The translations under genes and the position numbers were made by a program. A stretch of 64,000 nucleotides of DNA, from contig NZ_AOMO01000002.1 of the NCBI RefSeq assembly GCF_000338875.1, positions 1 to 64,000 on the forward strand, in the 5' to 3' direction. Shown in pieces: positions 17,013 through 27,156 of this stretch; within the stretch, counting starts at the first letter, position 1; each line of letters opens with the position of its first letter. The notes under the pieces were generated by a model. It did no database searches. It saw nothing but the letters and a program-made list of their open reading frames with translations, and was not told where the DNA came from. Source of the DNA: Vibrio mimicus CAIM 602. Its GTDB lineage: Bacteria > Pseudomonadota > Gammaproteobacteria > Enterobacterales > Vibrionaceae.

Positions 17013-17939
17013 ATGATTGAGCTCAGTAGTATTGAAGATATTTTTGATCATCAACAGTTCTCCTTACACGAACTCGTGTTGAACGAACTGGGGGTGTATG
17101 TTTTTGTTAAAAACCGTCGTGGTCAGTACCTCTACGCCAACGCACTCACCCTAGCGTTGTTTGAAACGGATGCACAATCCTTGATTGGCAAAACCGACCA
17201 CGACTTTTTCCGCGATGATCAATTAAGCGACATCTTATCTTCCGATCAACATGTTTTTGAAACACGCTCTTCCGTCACGCACGAGGAGCACGCCGTCGCC
17301 AAATCCAACGGTTTGGATCGAGTGTATCGCGCGGTAAAACACCCTATTCTGCAAAAAACAACTGGCGAAGTTATTGGGTTGATTGGCGTTTCCACTGACA
17401 TTACCGATATCGTGGAATTGCGTGAACAGCTTTATCAACTGGCGAATACCGATGCTTTAACCCAACTGTGTAATCGACGCAAATTGTGGGCGGATTTTCG
17501 TTCTGCCTTCGCTCGCGCGAAACATTCAAAACAGCCCTTGAGCTGTATTTCGATTGATATCGACAACTTCAAATTGATCAATGACCATTTTGGCCATGAT
17601 AAAGGGGACGAAGTACTATGTTTCCTTGCTCAACTCTTTTATGAGCTGACTTCAGAGCACCATATTTGTGGCCGTGTAGGTGGCGAAGAGTTCATCATCG
17701 TGCTTGAAGACACGCCTGTTGCAACCGCATTCGCACTGGCAGAGCAAATCCGCCAACGTTTTTCCCAACACTCCTTTTTTGAGCAAAAAGAACATGTCTA
17801 TCTCTGTGCTGGTGTCGCGACAATGCGTCTGAGTGATCATGATTTTACGGACATCTATCGACGTTCAGACCAAGCGCTATATCAAGCCAAGCGCAGTGGC
17901 CGAAATCGGTGTTGTATCTACAATCCATCCGTTGAGTAA
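17013..17939 (+). CDS. PAS-GGDEF diguanylate cyclase
   Basis: A 308-residue cytosolic protein. A PAS sensor domain (about 15-130, VKNRRGQYLYAN, DITDIVELREQL) is joined to a GGDEF domain (DALTQLCNRRKLWADF; SIDIDNFKLINDHFGHDKGDEVL). The active site is GGEEF, so c-di-GMP synthesis is expected. The I-site RxxD is absent, so product inhibition at that site is not expected. AGAGGTG 7 bases before the ATG at 17013 fixes the start. It probably corresponds to VCA0939. Confidence 0.9.
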   Translation: MIELSSIEDIFDHQQFSLHELVLNELGVYVFVKNRRGQYLYANALTLALFETDAQSLIGKTDHDFFRDDQLSDILSSDQHVFETRSSVTHEEHAVAKSNGLDRVYRAVKHPILQKTTGEVIGLIGVSTDITDIVELREQLYQLANTDALTQLCNRRKLWADFRSAFARAKHSKQPLSCISIDIDNFKLINDHFGHDKGDEVLCFLAQLFYELTSEHHICGRVGGEEFIIVLEDTPVATAFALAEQIRQRFSQHSFFEQKEHVYLCAGVATMRLSDHDFTDIYRRSDQALYQAKRSGRNRCCIYNPSVE

Positions 17940-18089
17940 CTCAAAGCGCTCTGTGTTATTCACTTAATTTTTCGTTTTTGTGAAAAATGATTAAAAACGA
18001 ACAGCAAACGTAAGAAAACGCAAACCAAAATTTGAAATCAAACATTAAGACCGTAAACTGAAGCCAGTCTACGCAATAAGGATATCCCG

Positions 18090-18851
18090 GTGAAAGCAGT
18101 AAAGCGCCATCAAGAAATCATTGAATTGGTACAAGCCCAAGGGTTTGTCAGTACGGAAGAACTGGTTGAGCGATTTGATGTCAGCCCACAAACCATTCGC
18201 CGTGATCTCAACGAATTGGCAGAAGCCAATAAGCTACGCCGCAACCATGGTGGAGCGACGATTGCGACCAGTTCAGAAAACTCTTCATACCATACTCGAC
18301 AAGTCTCTTACCAAGATGAAAAAGAGAAAGTTGCCGCGGCGTTAGTGCAACATATTCCCGATGGTGCCACGCTGTTTATTGATATCGGCACTACGCCAGA
18401 AGCGATTGCACGTGCTTTGATGGTCAATCACCACCAACTGCGAGTAGTGACCAACAACTTGAATGTCGCCACTTTGCTGATGAGCAAACCCGATTTCAAT
18501 ATCATTCTCGCCGGTGGCGAAGTGCGTAACAAAGATGGTGGTGTGACGGGTGAAGCGACACTGGATTTTATCTCCCAGTTCCGTTTGGATTTCGGCATTC
18601 TAGGCATCAGTGGTATCGACTATGACGGTTCACTGCTCGATTTCGATTATCATGAAGTGCGCGTAAAACGCGCCATTATCGAAAATAGCCGCAGTGTGTT
18701 TCTCGCTGTCGACCACAGTAAATTTGGCCGCAATGCGATGGTCAAACTCGGTACGCTTGCCGATGTCGATTTGATCATTACTGACCAGACACCGCCGAAA
18801 GAGATCGAAACATTTGCGAAAGAGAATGAAGTGACTATTCAAGTTGTGTAA
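18090..18851 (+). CDS. glpR: Glycerol-3-phosphate regulon repressor GlpR
   Basis: A 253-residue DeoR-family repressor. The N-terminal helix-turn-helix reads STEELVERFDVSPQTIRRDL. The sugar-phosphate sensor domain includes LFIDIGTTPEAIARAL and FRLDFGILGISGIDYDGS. It is close to E. coli GlpR along its whole length, including IIENSRSVFLAVDHSKFGRN. It represses glycerol uptake and catabolism until glycerol-3-phosphate binds. The start codon is GTG. The regulated glp genes are not in the window. Confidence 0.93.
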   Translation: MKAVKRHQEIIELVQAQGFVSTEELVERFDVSPQTIRRDLNELAEANKLRRNHGGATIATSSENSSYHTRQVSYQDEKEKVAAALVQHIPDGATLFIDIGTTPEAIARALMVNHHQLRVVTNNLNVATLLMSKPDFNIILAGGEVRNKDGGVTGEATLDFISQFRLDFGILGISGIDYDGSLLDFDYHEVRVKRAIIENSRSVFLAVDHSKFGRNAMVKLGTLADVDLIITDQTPPKEIETFAKENEVTIQVV

Positions 18852-18882
18852 CGGGTTAGGCGATAAACAGTGAACACGATTC

Positions 18883-18905
18883 AAAGGCGCTAAAGCGCCT
18901 TTTTT
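18883..18905 (+). terminator. Terminator after glpR
   Basis: AAGGCGC and GCGCCTT flank a short loop and are followed by T residues. Confidence 0.9.
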
Positions 18906-19010
18906 CATACACAAAATGCACAAATTATTGCCTGCATGTAAAAGATTTGTTGTTATTGGCTCTACACTTATTTGAGCAAAATGCTCAAAACGAAAATGAA
19001 GGATAAGCCG

Positions 19011-19498
19011 ATGAGCAGTGGCAAACGAGAGATCACATTACGTTTTCTGGCTGAGCCAGGGGATGTCAATTTTGGTGGAAAAGTGCACGGTGGCGCAGTA
19101 ATGAAATGGATTGACCTTGCAGCCTACGCTTGTGCCGCCGCGTGGAGTGGTAAATATTGCATCACGCTTACGCCGGCGGCATCCGCTTTGTGGCACCGAT
19201 CCATGTGGGCAACTTGGTCGAAGTGAATGCCAAGGTGATTTATACCGGCAAAACCTCCATGCACATCGCTATTGATGTGCAAGCGAGTGATCCCAAATTC
19301 CTAAAAAATCACCTCACGACTCACTGTATTGTGATCATGGTGGCGGTCGATGAAGCAGGTAAACCCTCACCTGTACCAGAGTGGATCCCGCAAACGAAGG
19401 AAGATCAGGAATTACGCGCTTCCGCGATCCGTTTAATGAACATGCGTACTGAAATCGGTGAAGAGATGGAAGCGCATGTGAAATATTTGAAGAACTGA
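19011..19498 (+). pseudogene. Acyl-CoA thioesterase (hotdog), frameshifted
   Basis: The first frame has the start of a YciA/acyl-CoA hydrolase-type hotdog protein (LRFLAEPGDVNFGGKVHGGA, VMKWIDLAAYACAA). The second frame continues exactly where it breaks (AYAGGIRFVAPIHVGNLVEV, GKTSMHIAIDVQ) to 19498. One G added near 19166 restores about 163 residues. AAGGA before 19011 fixes the start. It would hydrolyse acyl-CoA in the cytosol. Either decay or a base-call error. Confidence 0.85.
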
Positions 19499-19758
19499 TT
19501 TCCCCCAATACCTTGATTGAATATGGCTGATGGCACCTCTTCTGCAGAGTCATCAGCCCAAATCGAACTCTAAGCATCAAACACACATTTGGAAACTTTG
19601 CGTTTCAGTTAATGAGTTTTCAATTAATTGTGTGATGCACTTCATTCGACCGACATCTCAGCTTTTTTATATTCGCATTCGTGCTTAGGACAATCCTCAC
19701 ACCACTACGACTTCACGTAGTCAGGGGAACCCCATTCAGCCACCATAAGGATCCGATT

Positions 19759-21324
19759 ATGAAAAAATTCAACTTTGCTGCCGTACTACTCCCCTTTTCC
19801 ATAACCTGTTTGAGCTATTCCACTTTCGCACTTGCGGAGATTAAAACCGTCACCCTGCTTCATACCAACGATATCGAAAGCGTGTACGAACCGGTTGACG
19901 CTTTCTGGAACCCAGATATCAGCCGCATCGGCGGTATTCCTTACCTCGCGACATTGATTAAAGAGACTCGCTCTAATGAGGAGATCAGCTTCTTATTTGA
20001 TGCGGGAGATATTTTTACTGGCTCACTCGCCAAAAAAACGCAAGGTAAGCTCTCTTTTGATCTTTACAGCGCCATGGGTTATGACGCGATTACTCTCGGT
20101 AATCATGAATTTGAGTATGGTTGCGAAACACTCAAAGAAAACATGCCACGTGCGGCCTACCCAGTGCTGAATGCCAATATCAAGTTTGAACAGAACAATG
20201 CGCCATTCTCACAACCATATACCATCATCGAACGTGATGGTATGAAAGTGGGAGTGATTGGCGTGATGGGGATTGATGCCTTTTATAACACCATGTGGAA
20301 AGGAAACCGCAAAGGATTAACCATTGATGACCCAATCAAAACAACGCAATACTGGGTTGATAAGATCCGTGATGAGGTAGATCTAGTCGTGGTACTCACT
20401 CATCAAAATAAAACCGCACCGATGCAGACCGATAAAGAAGCCGATCCGGAAGTACAGCGTGGCTTTGACGAAGACTATGAGATGGCTGGTAAGCTAAAAG
20501 GTGTCGATGTCATTTTCGGTGGACACTCAGATCACGGCTTATGGAAACCAGTTGTTCACCCGAAAACCGGCACTGTGATTGGTTTAACCTTCGGTCAGGG
20601 AAAATATTTAGGCTATACCAAGTTTTCAGTTGATACCGACAAACAGACCGCAAAGCTGTTGGAAGGAAAACTGATCCCCGTTGAAGCCGATAAATTGGCC
20701 CGTGATAGCAAAACCAGCGATCTCATTAGCGAAGCAAGAGCTCGTTATCCAGAGCTTAAACAGACACTGGCGACCATTGATAGTACGGCTTATCGTCGCT
20801 ATTACCGTGAGTCTAACGTGGGTAACTTAGTGGCAGATATGATGCGCAAGCAAGGGAATGCGGATATTGGCATGATCAGCTCAGGTAGCATTCGAGTTGA
20901 TTTAAACCAAGGTCCTGTCACGATGGAAAATGTGATGGATCTGTTCCCCTTCACCGACAAACTTGCAGTGGTTGAGCTGAATGGAGCACAAGTCAAAGAA
21001 CTGCTGGAATACAGCTACACATTGCCTTATGGTTTGGCTCAATTTTCCGGTATTGAAGCCACTTACAACAGCCAAAAGCCGCAAGGTGAACGCCTGTTAA
21101 CGCTTAAGATTAATGGCCAGCCCGCAAAAGAGGATCGCCTCTACAAGGTCGCTACCTACTCTTACGCTGCCAGTGGCGGTGATGGCTATCATGTATTTGA
21201 AAAAGGCACCTTACTTTCTCAAGGCGAGTCGGTAACTCAAGTGCTCATCGACCAATTCAAACAAGAGAAACAAGTTTCTGTTCCAGCGCTTGGTCGCCAA
21301 ATTGACACCAGCGTAGCCAAATAA
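19759..21324 (+). CDS. Periplasmic 5'-nucleotidase (UshA-like)
   Basis: A 521-residue exported enzyme with a signal peptide (about 1-26, ending STFALAE). The metallophosphoesterase domain has LLHTNDIES, DAGDIFTG, TLGNHEFEYG, LTHQNK and GGHSDHG. The C-terminal 5'-nucleotidase domain (SGSIRVDLNQG; DLFPFTDKLAVVEL) binds the nucleotide. It dephosphorylates extracellular nucleotides for uptake. The first motif has IES where UshA-type proteins have xHG. AAGGA precedes the start. A zinc-ribbon gene follows after 15 bases, so they may share a transcript. Confidence 0.9.
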   Translation: MKKFNFAAVLLPFSITCLSYSTFALAEIKTVTLLHTNDIESVYEPVDAFWNPDISRIGGIPYLATLIKETRSNEEISFLFDAGDIFTGSLAKKTQGKLSFDLYSAMGYDAITLGNHEFEYGCETLKENMPRAAYPVLNANIKFEQNNAPFSQPYTIIERDGMKVGVIGVMGIDAFYNTMWKGNRKGLTIDDPIKTTQYWVDKIRDEVDLVVVLTHQNKTAPMQTDKEADPEVQRGFDEDYEMAGKLKGVDVIFGGHSDHGLWKPVVHPKTGTVIGLTFGQGKYLGYTKFSVDTDKQTAKLLEGKLIPVEADKLARDSKTSDLISEARARYPELKQTLATIDSTAYRRYYRESNVGNLVADMMRKQGNADIGMISSGSIRVDLNQGPVTMENVMDLFPFTDKLAVVELNGAQVKELLEYSYTLPYGLAQFSGIEATYNSQKPQGERLLTLKINGQPAKEDRLYKVATYSYAASGGDGYHVFEKGTLLSQGESVTQVLIDQFKQEKQVSVPALGRQIDTSVAK

Positions 21325-21339
21325 GGGATTAGAAGAAGA

Positions 21340-22770
21340 GTGAACTTTCGACGGGAATATAACGGATGCAAGTCCTTCGGGTGCCCCAATTGTGGCGTCG
21401 CAGATCTCTCCTTGTATTCCCGCTCGAATCGCTTAGGGTATGATGCTTGGTATTGCCCACTTTGTGGTGCTTACCCTCCCGTCCTGCTTAATGAACCCAT
21501 TCTGTGCTTAGCGGAGCAAATCCACGCTCAACATTTATCTTCACCATTACTGGAGAGTTGTGGTTGCCCAGCGCCTCAGTGGAAAAGGCATGGCCTCACT
21601 CAAGCGGGTAGCCAAAGAGTCAAGTGTAAGCAATGCGGCAAAAGCGCGACTTTGCTTAACGCCACACACGGCTCATCCGTTCTTCAACCACTTCTGAATG
21701 CCTTACTTGAAGGCATATTACCGAGTGAATTGCAGAACTATTGTGGCTTGAGTAACAAGGTCTTTGCCCAGCGAATTGCGTTTCTCGCTGACGTTTTGAG
21801 AGCATTTAGCCGCCAACAAGAGCAGCATTGCCGCCCTTCGGCATTACAGATCCGCTCGCACATTCAATGCTCTCGTTCTGGTTCTCGCCATCAAGATACT
21901 CAGGCACTTGCTGCTCATGTATGGAGCCTATCCAGTTGTGATTCCACGACTGGCTATGCCTATTTCATCAGCGACAATGCACTTCTTGATTCCGCTCTGC
22001 TGCCACCTTCATTAGCTGAAAAAGCGCGCTATCAAATGCCCAACCAAGAAGCAGCAAGCACTGACGAGTTCGATGTTTTCGTGAGTGCAGAAAAAACCTA
22101 TGCCAAAATTCTTGCGCGTAGCCAATTTGATCAACTCGGTTATAGCTCACCACTCCATCAACACTTAAAAGAAGGATTGCTACTCCGCCCTGTATATGCG
22201 GCTCACGCTCATATGCAGAATTTACGCAAATGGTTCGGTAAGCCGCCTCCAAAAACACTGATCTTGGAGCATGAAAGCTTTCTACGTGGCGCTGCCATTA
22301 CTGCGTTCTCTGATGCCGTAAAAGCCGCCAAAACGACGCTCTTGTATTGCCATTTAGCCGAAGTTCACCACTTTGATACCAACAAAACCAAAAGCATGAG
22401 TTGGTGGGATGAGAAATGGCTGCAGTTCAATCAAACCAATGAATGGGGTGATTGGCAAATAGGGCTCGGTCTATTGACTCCGCACACAAATCTCAATGAA
22501 GGAATGCTAAAAAACGCACTGCCAACCCACCCTAATTGGAATCGTGTGTTGTGGCAAGGTTACGAGCAATGGCTTCCTCCTACTTACTGTGCGCGACTAA
22601 GCCTAAAGCGGATCCATCAATGGCAAGAGATCTATCGATTCTTGTTTAACTATCTTCTACCTAAAACACCAAGGCTAGAACCACAGCAATCTGTGCATTT
22701 AAACGAGATAGCCAGTTTGATTGATTCGATAAATGATGCCTTTCTCAATTCCAATCAGGGGATGCGGTAA
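21340..22770 (+). CDS. Zinc-ribbon protein, transposase-like architecture
   Basis: A 476-residue protein with two N-terminal zinc ribbons: CPNC...CPLC (about 15-45) and CGCP...CKQC (about 84-110). The second, with QRVKCKQCGKSATL, resembles ribbons at the start of IS1/IS1595-type transposases. The rest (about 180-460) has acidic residues in SSCDSTTGYAY and WWDEKW, but I cannot place a convincing DDE triad. It has no flanking inverted repeats. It may be a domesticated transposase or another DNA/RNA-binding protein. It uses a GTG start 15 bases after the 5'-nucleotidase gene. Confidence 0.7.
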   Translation: MNFRREYNGCKSFGCPNCGVADLSLYSRSNRLGYDAWYCPLCGAYPPVLLNEPILCLAEQIHAQHLSSPLLESCGCPAPQWKRHGLTQAGSQRVKCKQCGKSATLLNATHGSSVLQPLLNALLEGILPSELQNYCGLSNKVFAQRIAFLADVLRAFSRQQEQHCRPSALQIRSHIQCSRSGSRHQDTQALAAHVWSLSSCDSTTGYAYFISDNALLDSALLPPSLAEKARYQMPNQEAASTDEFDVFVSAEKTYAKILARSQFDQLGYSSPLHQHLKEGLLLRPVYAAHAHMQNLRKWFGKPPPKTLILEHESFLRGAAITAFSDAVKAAKTTLLYCHLAEVHHFDTNKTKSMSWWDEKWLQFNQTNEWGDWQIGLGLLTPHTNLNEGMLKNALPTHPNWNRVLWQGYEQWLPPTYCARLSLKRIHQWQEIYRFLFNYLLPKTPRLEPQQSVHLNEIASLIDSINDAFLNSNQGMR

Positions 22771-22850
22771 GTCGGTGTCATTGAACTGTCATGCTTTGTT
22801 GCTTTAATGCGTCGTCATGTTCCGCTCACCCAACATATTGATTGCATATT

Positions 22851-23101
22851 ATGGCACTTACCCTTGATAAAATTACCCTGACCGAAACGACCTTAAACAA
22901 CCCCAAATCTGTCGAGTATCAATGGGTCAGAACCTTATATGTTCAGGCTATCAGCCAGAATCGATTAATCACTACATCCAAGCCTGTTTTGGGGGAGATG
23001 CCACCTTCGCCGATCTTTTCCGCCGTGTCGCCATGCATGAAGAGAGCTTGTATTTGCTACTTCAATACTTGAACTGTGCGCCTTCCAGTCGAGAGTTCTA
23101 A
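22851..23101 (+). pseudogene. Small protein gene, frameshifted
   Basis: Frame 1 reads MALTLDKITLTETTLNNPK, VEYQWVRTLYVQ, and then turns into unlikely sequence. Frame 2 continues GYQPESINHYIQACFGGDAT, LYLLLQYLNCAPSSREF, to the stop at 23101. One G added at 22946-22947 joins them into about 83 residues. The family is not recognised. It lies between the zinc-ribbon gene and the malG 3' end. Confidence 0.6.
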
Positions 23102-23241
23102 TTTTTCTGCACTACGCCGCGTAGTTACAACGCAATATCGGATCTGTCTCGCATCCTCTATTTGTTTCACTGCTGAGAAACTGGGTTGTGCTTATACTGG
23201 CACCCGTTCACGCAGAACGGCTAACCATAAAATTCAGATAT

Positions 23242-23268
23242 AAAAAAACCCAAGCTAAGCTCAGGTTT
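23242..23268 (-). terminator. Terminator of malG transcript / MicX
   Basis: On the minus strand AAACC-t-GAGCT pairs with AGCT-t-GGGTTT, followed by a run of T (plus-strand A at 23242-23248). It is about 160 bases after the malG stop. Confidence 0.85.
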
Positions 23269-23424
23269 TGGTTACAAAAACTGTTAGTCGTGAACTAGTA
23301 AGGAATAGAGCTAACAGCCAGCTATGCGTAACGCCAGAATTGAAGCTTCTTAACTTGTCGGCGGCCAAACCAATAAATGTTAAGAAGAAACAAAATGGGC
23401 GACTGTTCGTCGCCCTTATCGTTA
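23242..23424 (-). ncRNA. micX: MicX sRNA (malG 3'UTR)
   Basis: 323 bases lie between the broken small gene and malG. The part next to malG is a long 3' untranslated region ending in a strong Rho-independent terminator. From published work on V. cholerae, the Hfq-dependent sRNA MicX (A10) comes from the 3' end of VCA0943, which is malG. It is trimmed by RNase E and represses VC0972 and VC0620. I recognise the position, not the sequence, and the 5' end is not determined; the primary transcript may begin inside malG. Confidence 0.6.
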
Positions 23425-24315
23425 TTATCCTTTCACACCACCAGCGGTAAGTCCTCCGACAAGCCAACGCTGTGCAAGTAAAAATACGATAGTGATTGGA
23501 AGTGCTGATAGCACCGCAGCGGCCGCAAAATCACCCCACAGATAGTTCTGAGGATAAAGATACTGCTGCATACCAACCGCAAGCGTGTACGAGTTTACAT
23601 CAGAAAGCAGCAAAGACGCTACCGGAACTTCACCCACCACACCAATAAACGAAAGAATGAATACCACCGCAAGTATAGGCACGGATAATGGAAGCAGTAC
23701 CAGCTTAAAGGCTTGCCATGGTGTTGCCCCATCCAGCGCAGCCGCTTCTTCCAATGAACGGTCAATCGTTTCAAAGTAACCTTTGATGGTCCAAACGTGC
23801 AGCGCTATCCCACCAAGGTAAGAGAAAATCAAACCGCCGTGCGTGTTTAAGCCCAAGAAGGGAATGTACTGCCCAAGCTTATCAAACAGGGCGTACAGGG
23901 CGACCAAGGCCAATACCGCAGGGAACATTTGGAAAATCATCATCGCTTTTAAGATGGTTTCTTTGCCTTTAAAACGCATACGCGCAAAGGCGTAAGCCGA
24001 AGTAGTAGAAAGCGCCACAATCAATACCGACGTAATACCCGCCACTTTTACCGAGTTCCACAACCATGTCATGACTGGGAATGGAGGCGGTGTGACTGTG
24101 CCATCGGCATTTTGTACCGCAATACCCAGTGCCAGCTTCCAGTGTTCCAATGATGGGCGCTCCGGAATCAAACTGCCGGTGGCAAAGTTACCTTCGCGAA
24201 ACGAGATCGCGACAATCATCAGTAGTGGGAAAATAATCAACGCTAAGAACACCCACAGTGCCGCGTGGGTGGCCCACACGCGATACTTCAGAGATTTGCC
24301 TTGTACCATAGCCAT
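23425..24315 (-). CDS. malG: Maltose ABC transporter permease MalG
   Basis: A 296-residue inner-membrane permease with six hydrophobic segments. The EAA loop that docks on MalK reads [21 protein letters not shown]. It forms the MalFGK2 channel with MalF. AAGGAG precedes the ATG. It is the last gene of malEFG, 11 bases after malF. Confidence 0.96.
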   Translation of the reverse strand: MAMVQGKSLKYRVWATHAALWVFLALIIFPLLMIVAISFREGNFATGSLIPERPSLEHWKLALGIAVQNADGTVTPPPFPVMTWLWNSVKVAGITSVLIVALSTTSAYAFARMRFKGKETILKAMMIFQMFPAVLALVALYALFDKLGQYIPFLGLNTHGGLIFSYLGGIALHVWTIKGYFETIDRSLEEAAALDGATPWQAFKLVLLPLSVPILAVVFILSFIGVVGEVPVASLLLSDVNSYTLAVGMQQYLYPQNYLWGDFAAAAVLSALPITIVFLLAQRWLVGGLTAGGVKG

Positions 24316-24326
24316 ATGAATGCTCC

Positions 24327-25901
24327 TTATTGTTGGCTCAGCTTAGTAAAGCGCAGGTTGAGCAGAGCTAATGCGCCCACCAGCAAGAAGATCAGCGTCG
24401 CAATCGCACTCGCCAAACCAAAGTCTTGACCACCTGTGCCTTCAAACGCAATGCGGTAGGTGTAACTCACCAGAAGATCGGTATAACCCGCCGGCTCAGA
24501 AGTGCCGATACGGTTTGGCCCACCTTGAGTCAACAGCTGAATCATCACAAAGTTGTTGAAGTTAAAAGCAAAGCTGGCAATCAGTAGCGGTGTCAGTGGT
24601 TTGATCATCATCGGCAAGGTGATTTTGGTGAAGTTATGGATGAAATTCGCACCATCAATCGCTGAAGCTTCATACAGATCATCAGGGATCGCTTTCAGTA
24701 GGCCCATACACAAAATCATCATGTAAGGGAAACCCAGCCAAGTGTTGACGATCAGCACCATGGTTTTTGCCAGCAGTGGATCCGAGAACCAAGCAGGACT
24801 AAGGCCAAACAAGCCATTGAGCACCACGTTAATTTCACCGAAACTCTGGTTGAACAGACCACGGAAAATCAGGATCGAAATGAAAGCAGGCACCGCGTAA
24901 GGCAAGATCAGTAGCACACGATAAATCGCACGGCCTTTCAGCGCTTCCCACTGCACCACACTTGCCAAAACAAGGCCAATAATGAGAGTGAAAATCACCG
25001 TCAGTACCGAGAAAATCACCGTCCAGATAAAGATGTTGATAAACGGCTCTTTGATGCCTTCATCTTTCCAAACCCGCTCAAAGTTGTGGGTACCAATCGA
25101 CACCACAAATCCCGGAGAAATTCGCTCGCCAATGAACTCACCACTTTCATTGATGGGCTGATAAAAACCGATCTCCATATTGGGGCGCAGCAGCTGGCCA
25201 GATTGATTATTGGTTAGGGTTTCACCATCGGCTTGCAAGGTATAGAGCGGTTTTACTGCGGCAAATTTGCGCAGACCACTCATGCGGATATCTTCACCGT
25301 CCGGGAAATGCAGATCGATGCTGCTCAGCGCTGTTCGGTATCCGATGATGGTTTTAATCGGTTCCACCTCCCCTTCAATGCCACCAATCACTTCAAGGTT
25401 AAGATCCGTGGGTACATTGCTGCTGAGGGAGAAAGGTGGAGTAGCTAAACGCTCTGTACCATTTTCAATCACCAAACGGTAACCTTGCTCAGTGTTATAG
25501 AGTTGGAAAGCGTAGCTCTCACCACTTTGGAAGGTTTGATCCATCAACACGGATTGTGTGCGCTCAAGAGTGAGCTGGTTTTTCGCGCTGTAGTTTGTGA
25601 AAGCCAGGCCAACGGTGTAGGCCAGTGGGAACAGAATAAACAGAATCATCCCCGCAATACCTGGATAGATATAACGATGCGCGTACGTTTTACGACTACC
25701 GAAAACATACAGCGCCAAAGTGGTTAGGATCAGCGTCAGCAATGCAAACGCCACCTCCCCACGAGAATACATAAGAATGGTTGCGTAGCCATTCACGATA
25801 CCTACCGCGCCAAGTACTGCCCATTTGAGAAAAGCACGTTTGTCGGCTGGACGTACCGCAGTTGGATCGGACATAGCCTGTGTACCTTGAACTGACTGCA
25901 T
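24327..25901 (-). CDS. malF: Maltose ABC transporter permease MalF
   Basis: A 524-residue permease with eight expected membrane segments. The large periplasmic loop typical of MalF spans roughly residues 100-280. The EAA motif is [26 protein letters not shown] before the ATG at 25901 supports the longer start; an internal Met at codon 10 has a weaker site. Confidence 0.95.
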   Translation of the reverse strand: MQSVQGTQAMSDPTAVRPADKRAFLKWAVLGAVGIVNGYATILMYSRGEVAFALLTLILTTLALYVFGSRKTYAHRYIYPGIAGMILFILFPLAYTVGLAFTNYSAKNQLTLERTQSVLMDQTFQSGESYAFQLYNTEQGYRLVIENGTERLATPPFSLSSNVPTDLNLEVIGGIEGEVEPIKTIIGYRTALSSIDLHFPDGEDIRMSGLRKFAAVKPLYTLQADGETLTNNQSGQLLRPNMEIGFYQPINESGEFIGERISPGFVVSIGTHNFERVWKDEGIKEPFINIFIWTVIFSVLTVIFTLIIGLVLASVVQWEALKGRAIYRVLLILPYAVPAFISILIFRGLFNQSFGEINVVLNGLFGLSPAWFSDPLLAKTMVLIVNTWLGFPYMMILCMGLLKAIPDDLYEASAIDGANFIHNFTKITLPMMIKPLTPLLIASFAFNFNNFVMIQLLTQGGPNRIGTSEPAGYTDLLVSYTYRIAFEGTGGQDFGLASAIATLIFLLVGALALLNLRFTKLSQQ

Positions 25902-25936
25902 AAATAACCTGCTAGCGTGTTGTTACCAAGAAATGC

Positions 25937-25958
25937 GGAGGGGGAAAGGTCCCCCTCC
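25937..25958 (-). other. malE-malF intergenic hairpin
   Basis: A perfect 8-bp GC-rich stem (25937-25944 with 25951-25958) and a 6-base loop sit between the malE stop and malF start, with no T run. In E. coli the same gap holds a hairpin that protects the malE message and lowers malFG expression. The same role is inferred. Confidence 0.65.
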
Positions 25959-25974
25959 AAGGTGTGACGATGGG

Positions 25975-27156
25975 TTATTTCGTCATCTGTTTTTCAGCAT
26001 CCGCTAGCGCGGCATCAACAGTCTGGCGACCATCAACGATATTGATGATGGCGTTTTTCGCTGAGCTCCAGAACGCATTCATCTGTGGGATATTGGGCAT
26101 GATTTCGCCGTTCATCGCGTTATCCATCGTAGCCGCGATGCGTGCATCCGAATCCAGTTCACGTTGGAAAGAGTTCAACGCAACCGCACCCAGTGGTTTG
26201 TCATTGTTTACCATGCGCAGACCATCGTTGGTCAGCAGATAGTTTTCGATGAATTCCACCGCCAGATCTTTGTTTGGAGAAGCCGTGCTGATACCTGCAG
26301 TCAGAACGCCAACGAAAGGTTTTGACGCTTGGCCGTTAAACTTAGGCAGTGTGGTCACACCGTAGTTGATGCCAGATTTCTCGATGTTGCCCCATGACCA
26401 TGGGCCATTGATGGTCATCGCGGTGTTGCCTTGGTTGAAAGCAGATTCAGACACTGAGTAGTCCATATCTGGAGAGATCACGCCTTTATCCACTAGGCCT
26501 TTCACGAAGTTCATCGCTTCTTTTACGCCTTTGTTGTTGATGCCGGCATCTTTCACATCATAGCCATCAACACCATATTTGAATGCGTAACCACCATCAG
26601 CCGCCATCAAAGGCCATGTGAAGTAAGGTTCTTTCAGGTTCCACATGATGGCTGATTTGCCTTGTTTTTTCAGTTTGGCATCCAGCTCAGCCACTTCTTC
26701 CCAACTTTTTGGTGGGTTTGGTACTAAATCTTTGTTGTAGATCAGCGATAGCGATTCTACCGCAATGGGGTAACCGATCAGTTTGCCGTTGTATTTCACG
26801 GCATCCCAAGCGAAATCGACAATACCTTCTTGAACCTTGGCTGAAGGCTTAATTTCCACCAGCAAACCGGCTTCTGCATAACCACCAAAACGGTCATGAG
26901 CCCAGAACACAATGTCAGGACCATCACCCGTTGCCGCGGTTTGCGGGAACTTGTCTTGCAGCGCATCTGGGTGAGCCACCGTTACTTTGATCCCGGTGTC
27001 CGCTTCAAACTTTTTACCAACTTCCGCCAGACCGTTGTAGCCTTTATCACCATTGATCCAAATGGTGAGTTGTCCTTCTTCAATAGCAGCATGGGCACCA
27101 AACGAACCAAGAGCCACCAGAGTGCTCAGCGCGACTGTGCTTAGGGCATTTTTCAT
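25975..27156 (-). CDS. malE: Maltose-binding periplasmic protein MalE
   Basis: A 393-residue binding protein. The signal peptide is cleaved after AHA ([18 protein letters not shown]). The mature part is MalE-like ([40 protein letters not shown]). The start is the Met at 27156, with AAGGAT 8 bases upstream. The ATG at 27162 would be too close to that site. First gene of malEFG, divergent from malK. Confidence 0.96.
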   Translation of the reverse strand: MKNALSTVALSTLVALGSFGAHAAIEEGQLTIWINGDKGYNGLAEVGKKFEADTGIKVTVAHPDALQDKFPQTAATGDGPDIVFWAHDRFGGYAEAGLLVEIKPSAKVQEGIVDFAWDAVKYNGKLIGYPIAVESLSLIYNKDLVPNPPKSWEEVAELDAKLKKQGKSAIMWNLKEPYFTWPLMAADGGYAFKYGVDGYDVKDAGINNKGVKEAMNFVKGLVDKGVISPDMDYSVSESAFNQGNTAMTINGPWSWGNIEKSGINYGVTTLPKFNGQASKPFVGVLTAGISTASPNKDLAVEFIENYLLTNDGLRMVNNDKPLGAVALNSFQRELDSDARIAATMDNAMNGEIMPNIPQMNAFWSSAKNAIINIVDGRQTVDAALADAEKQMTK

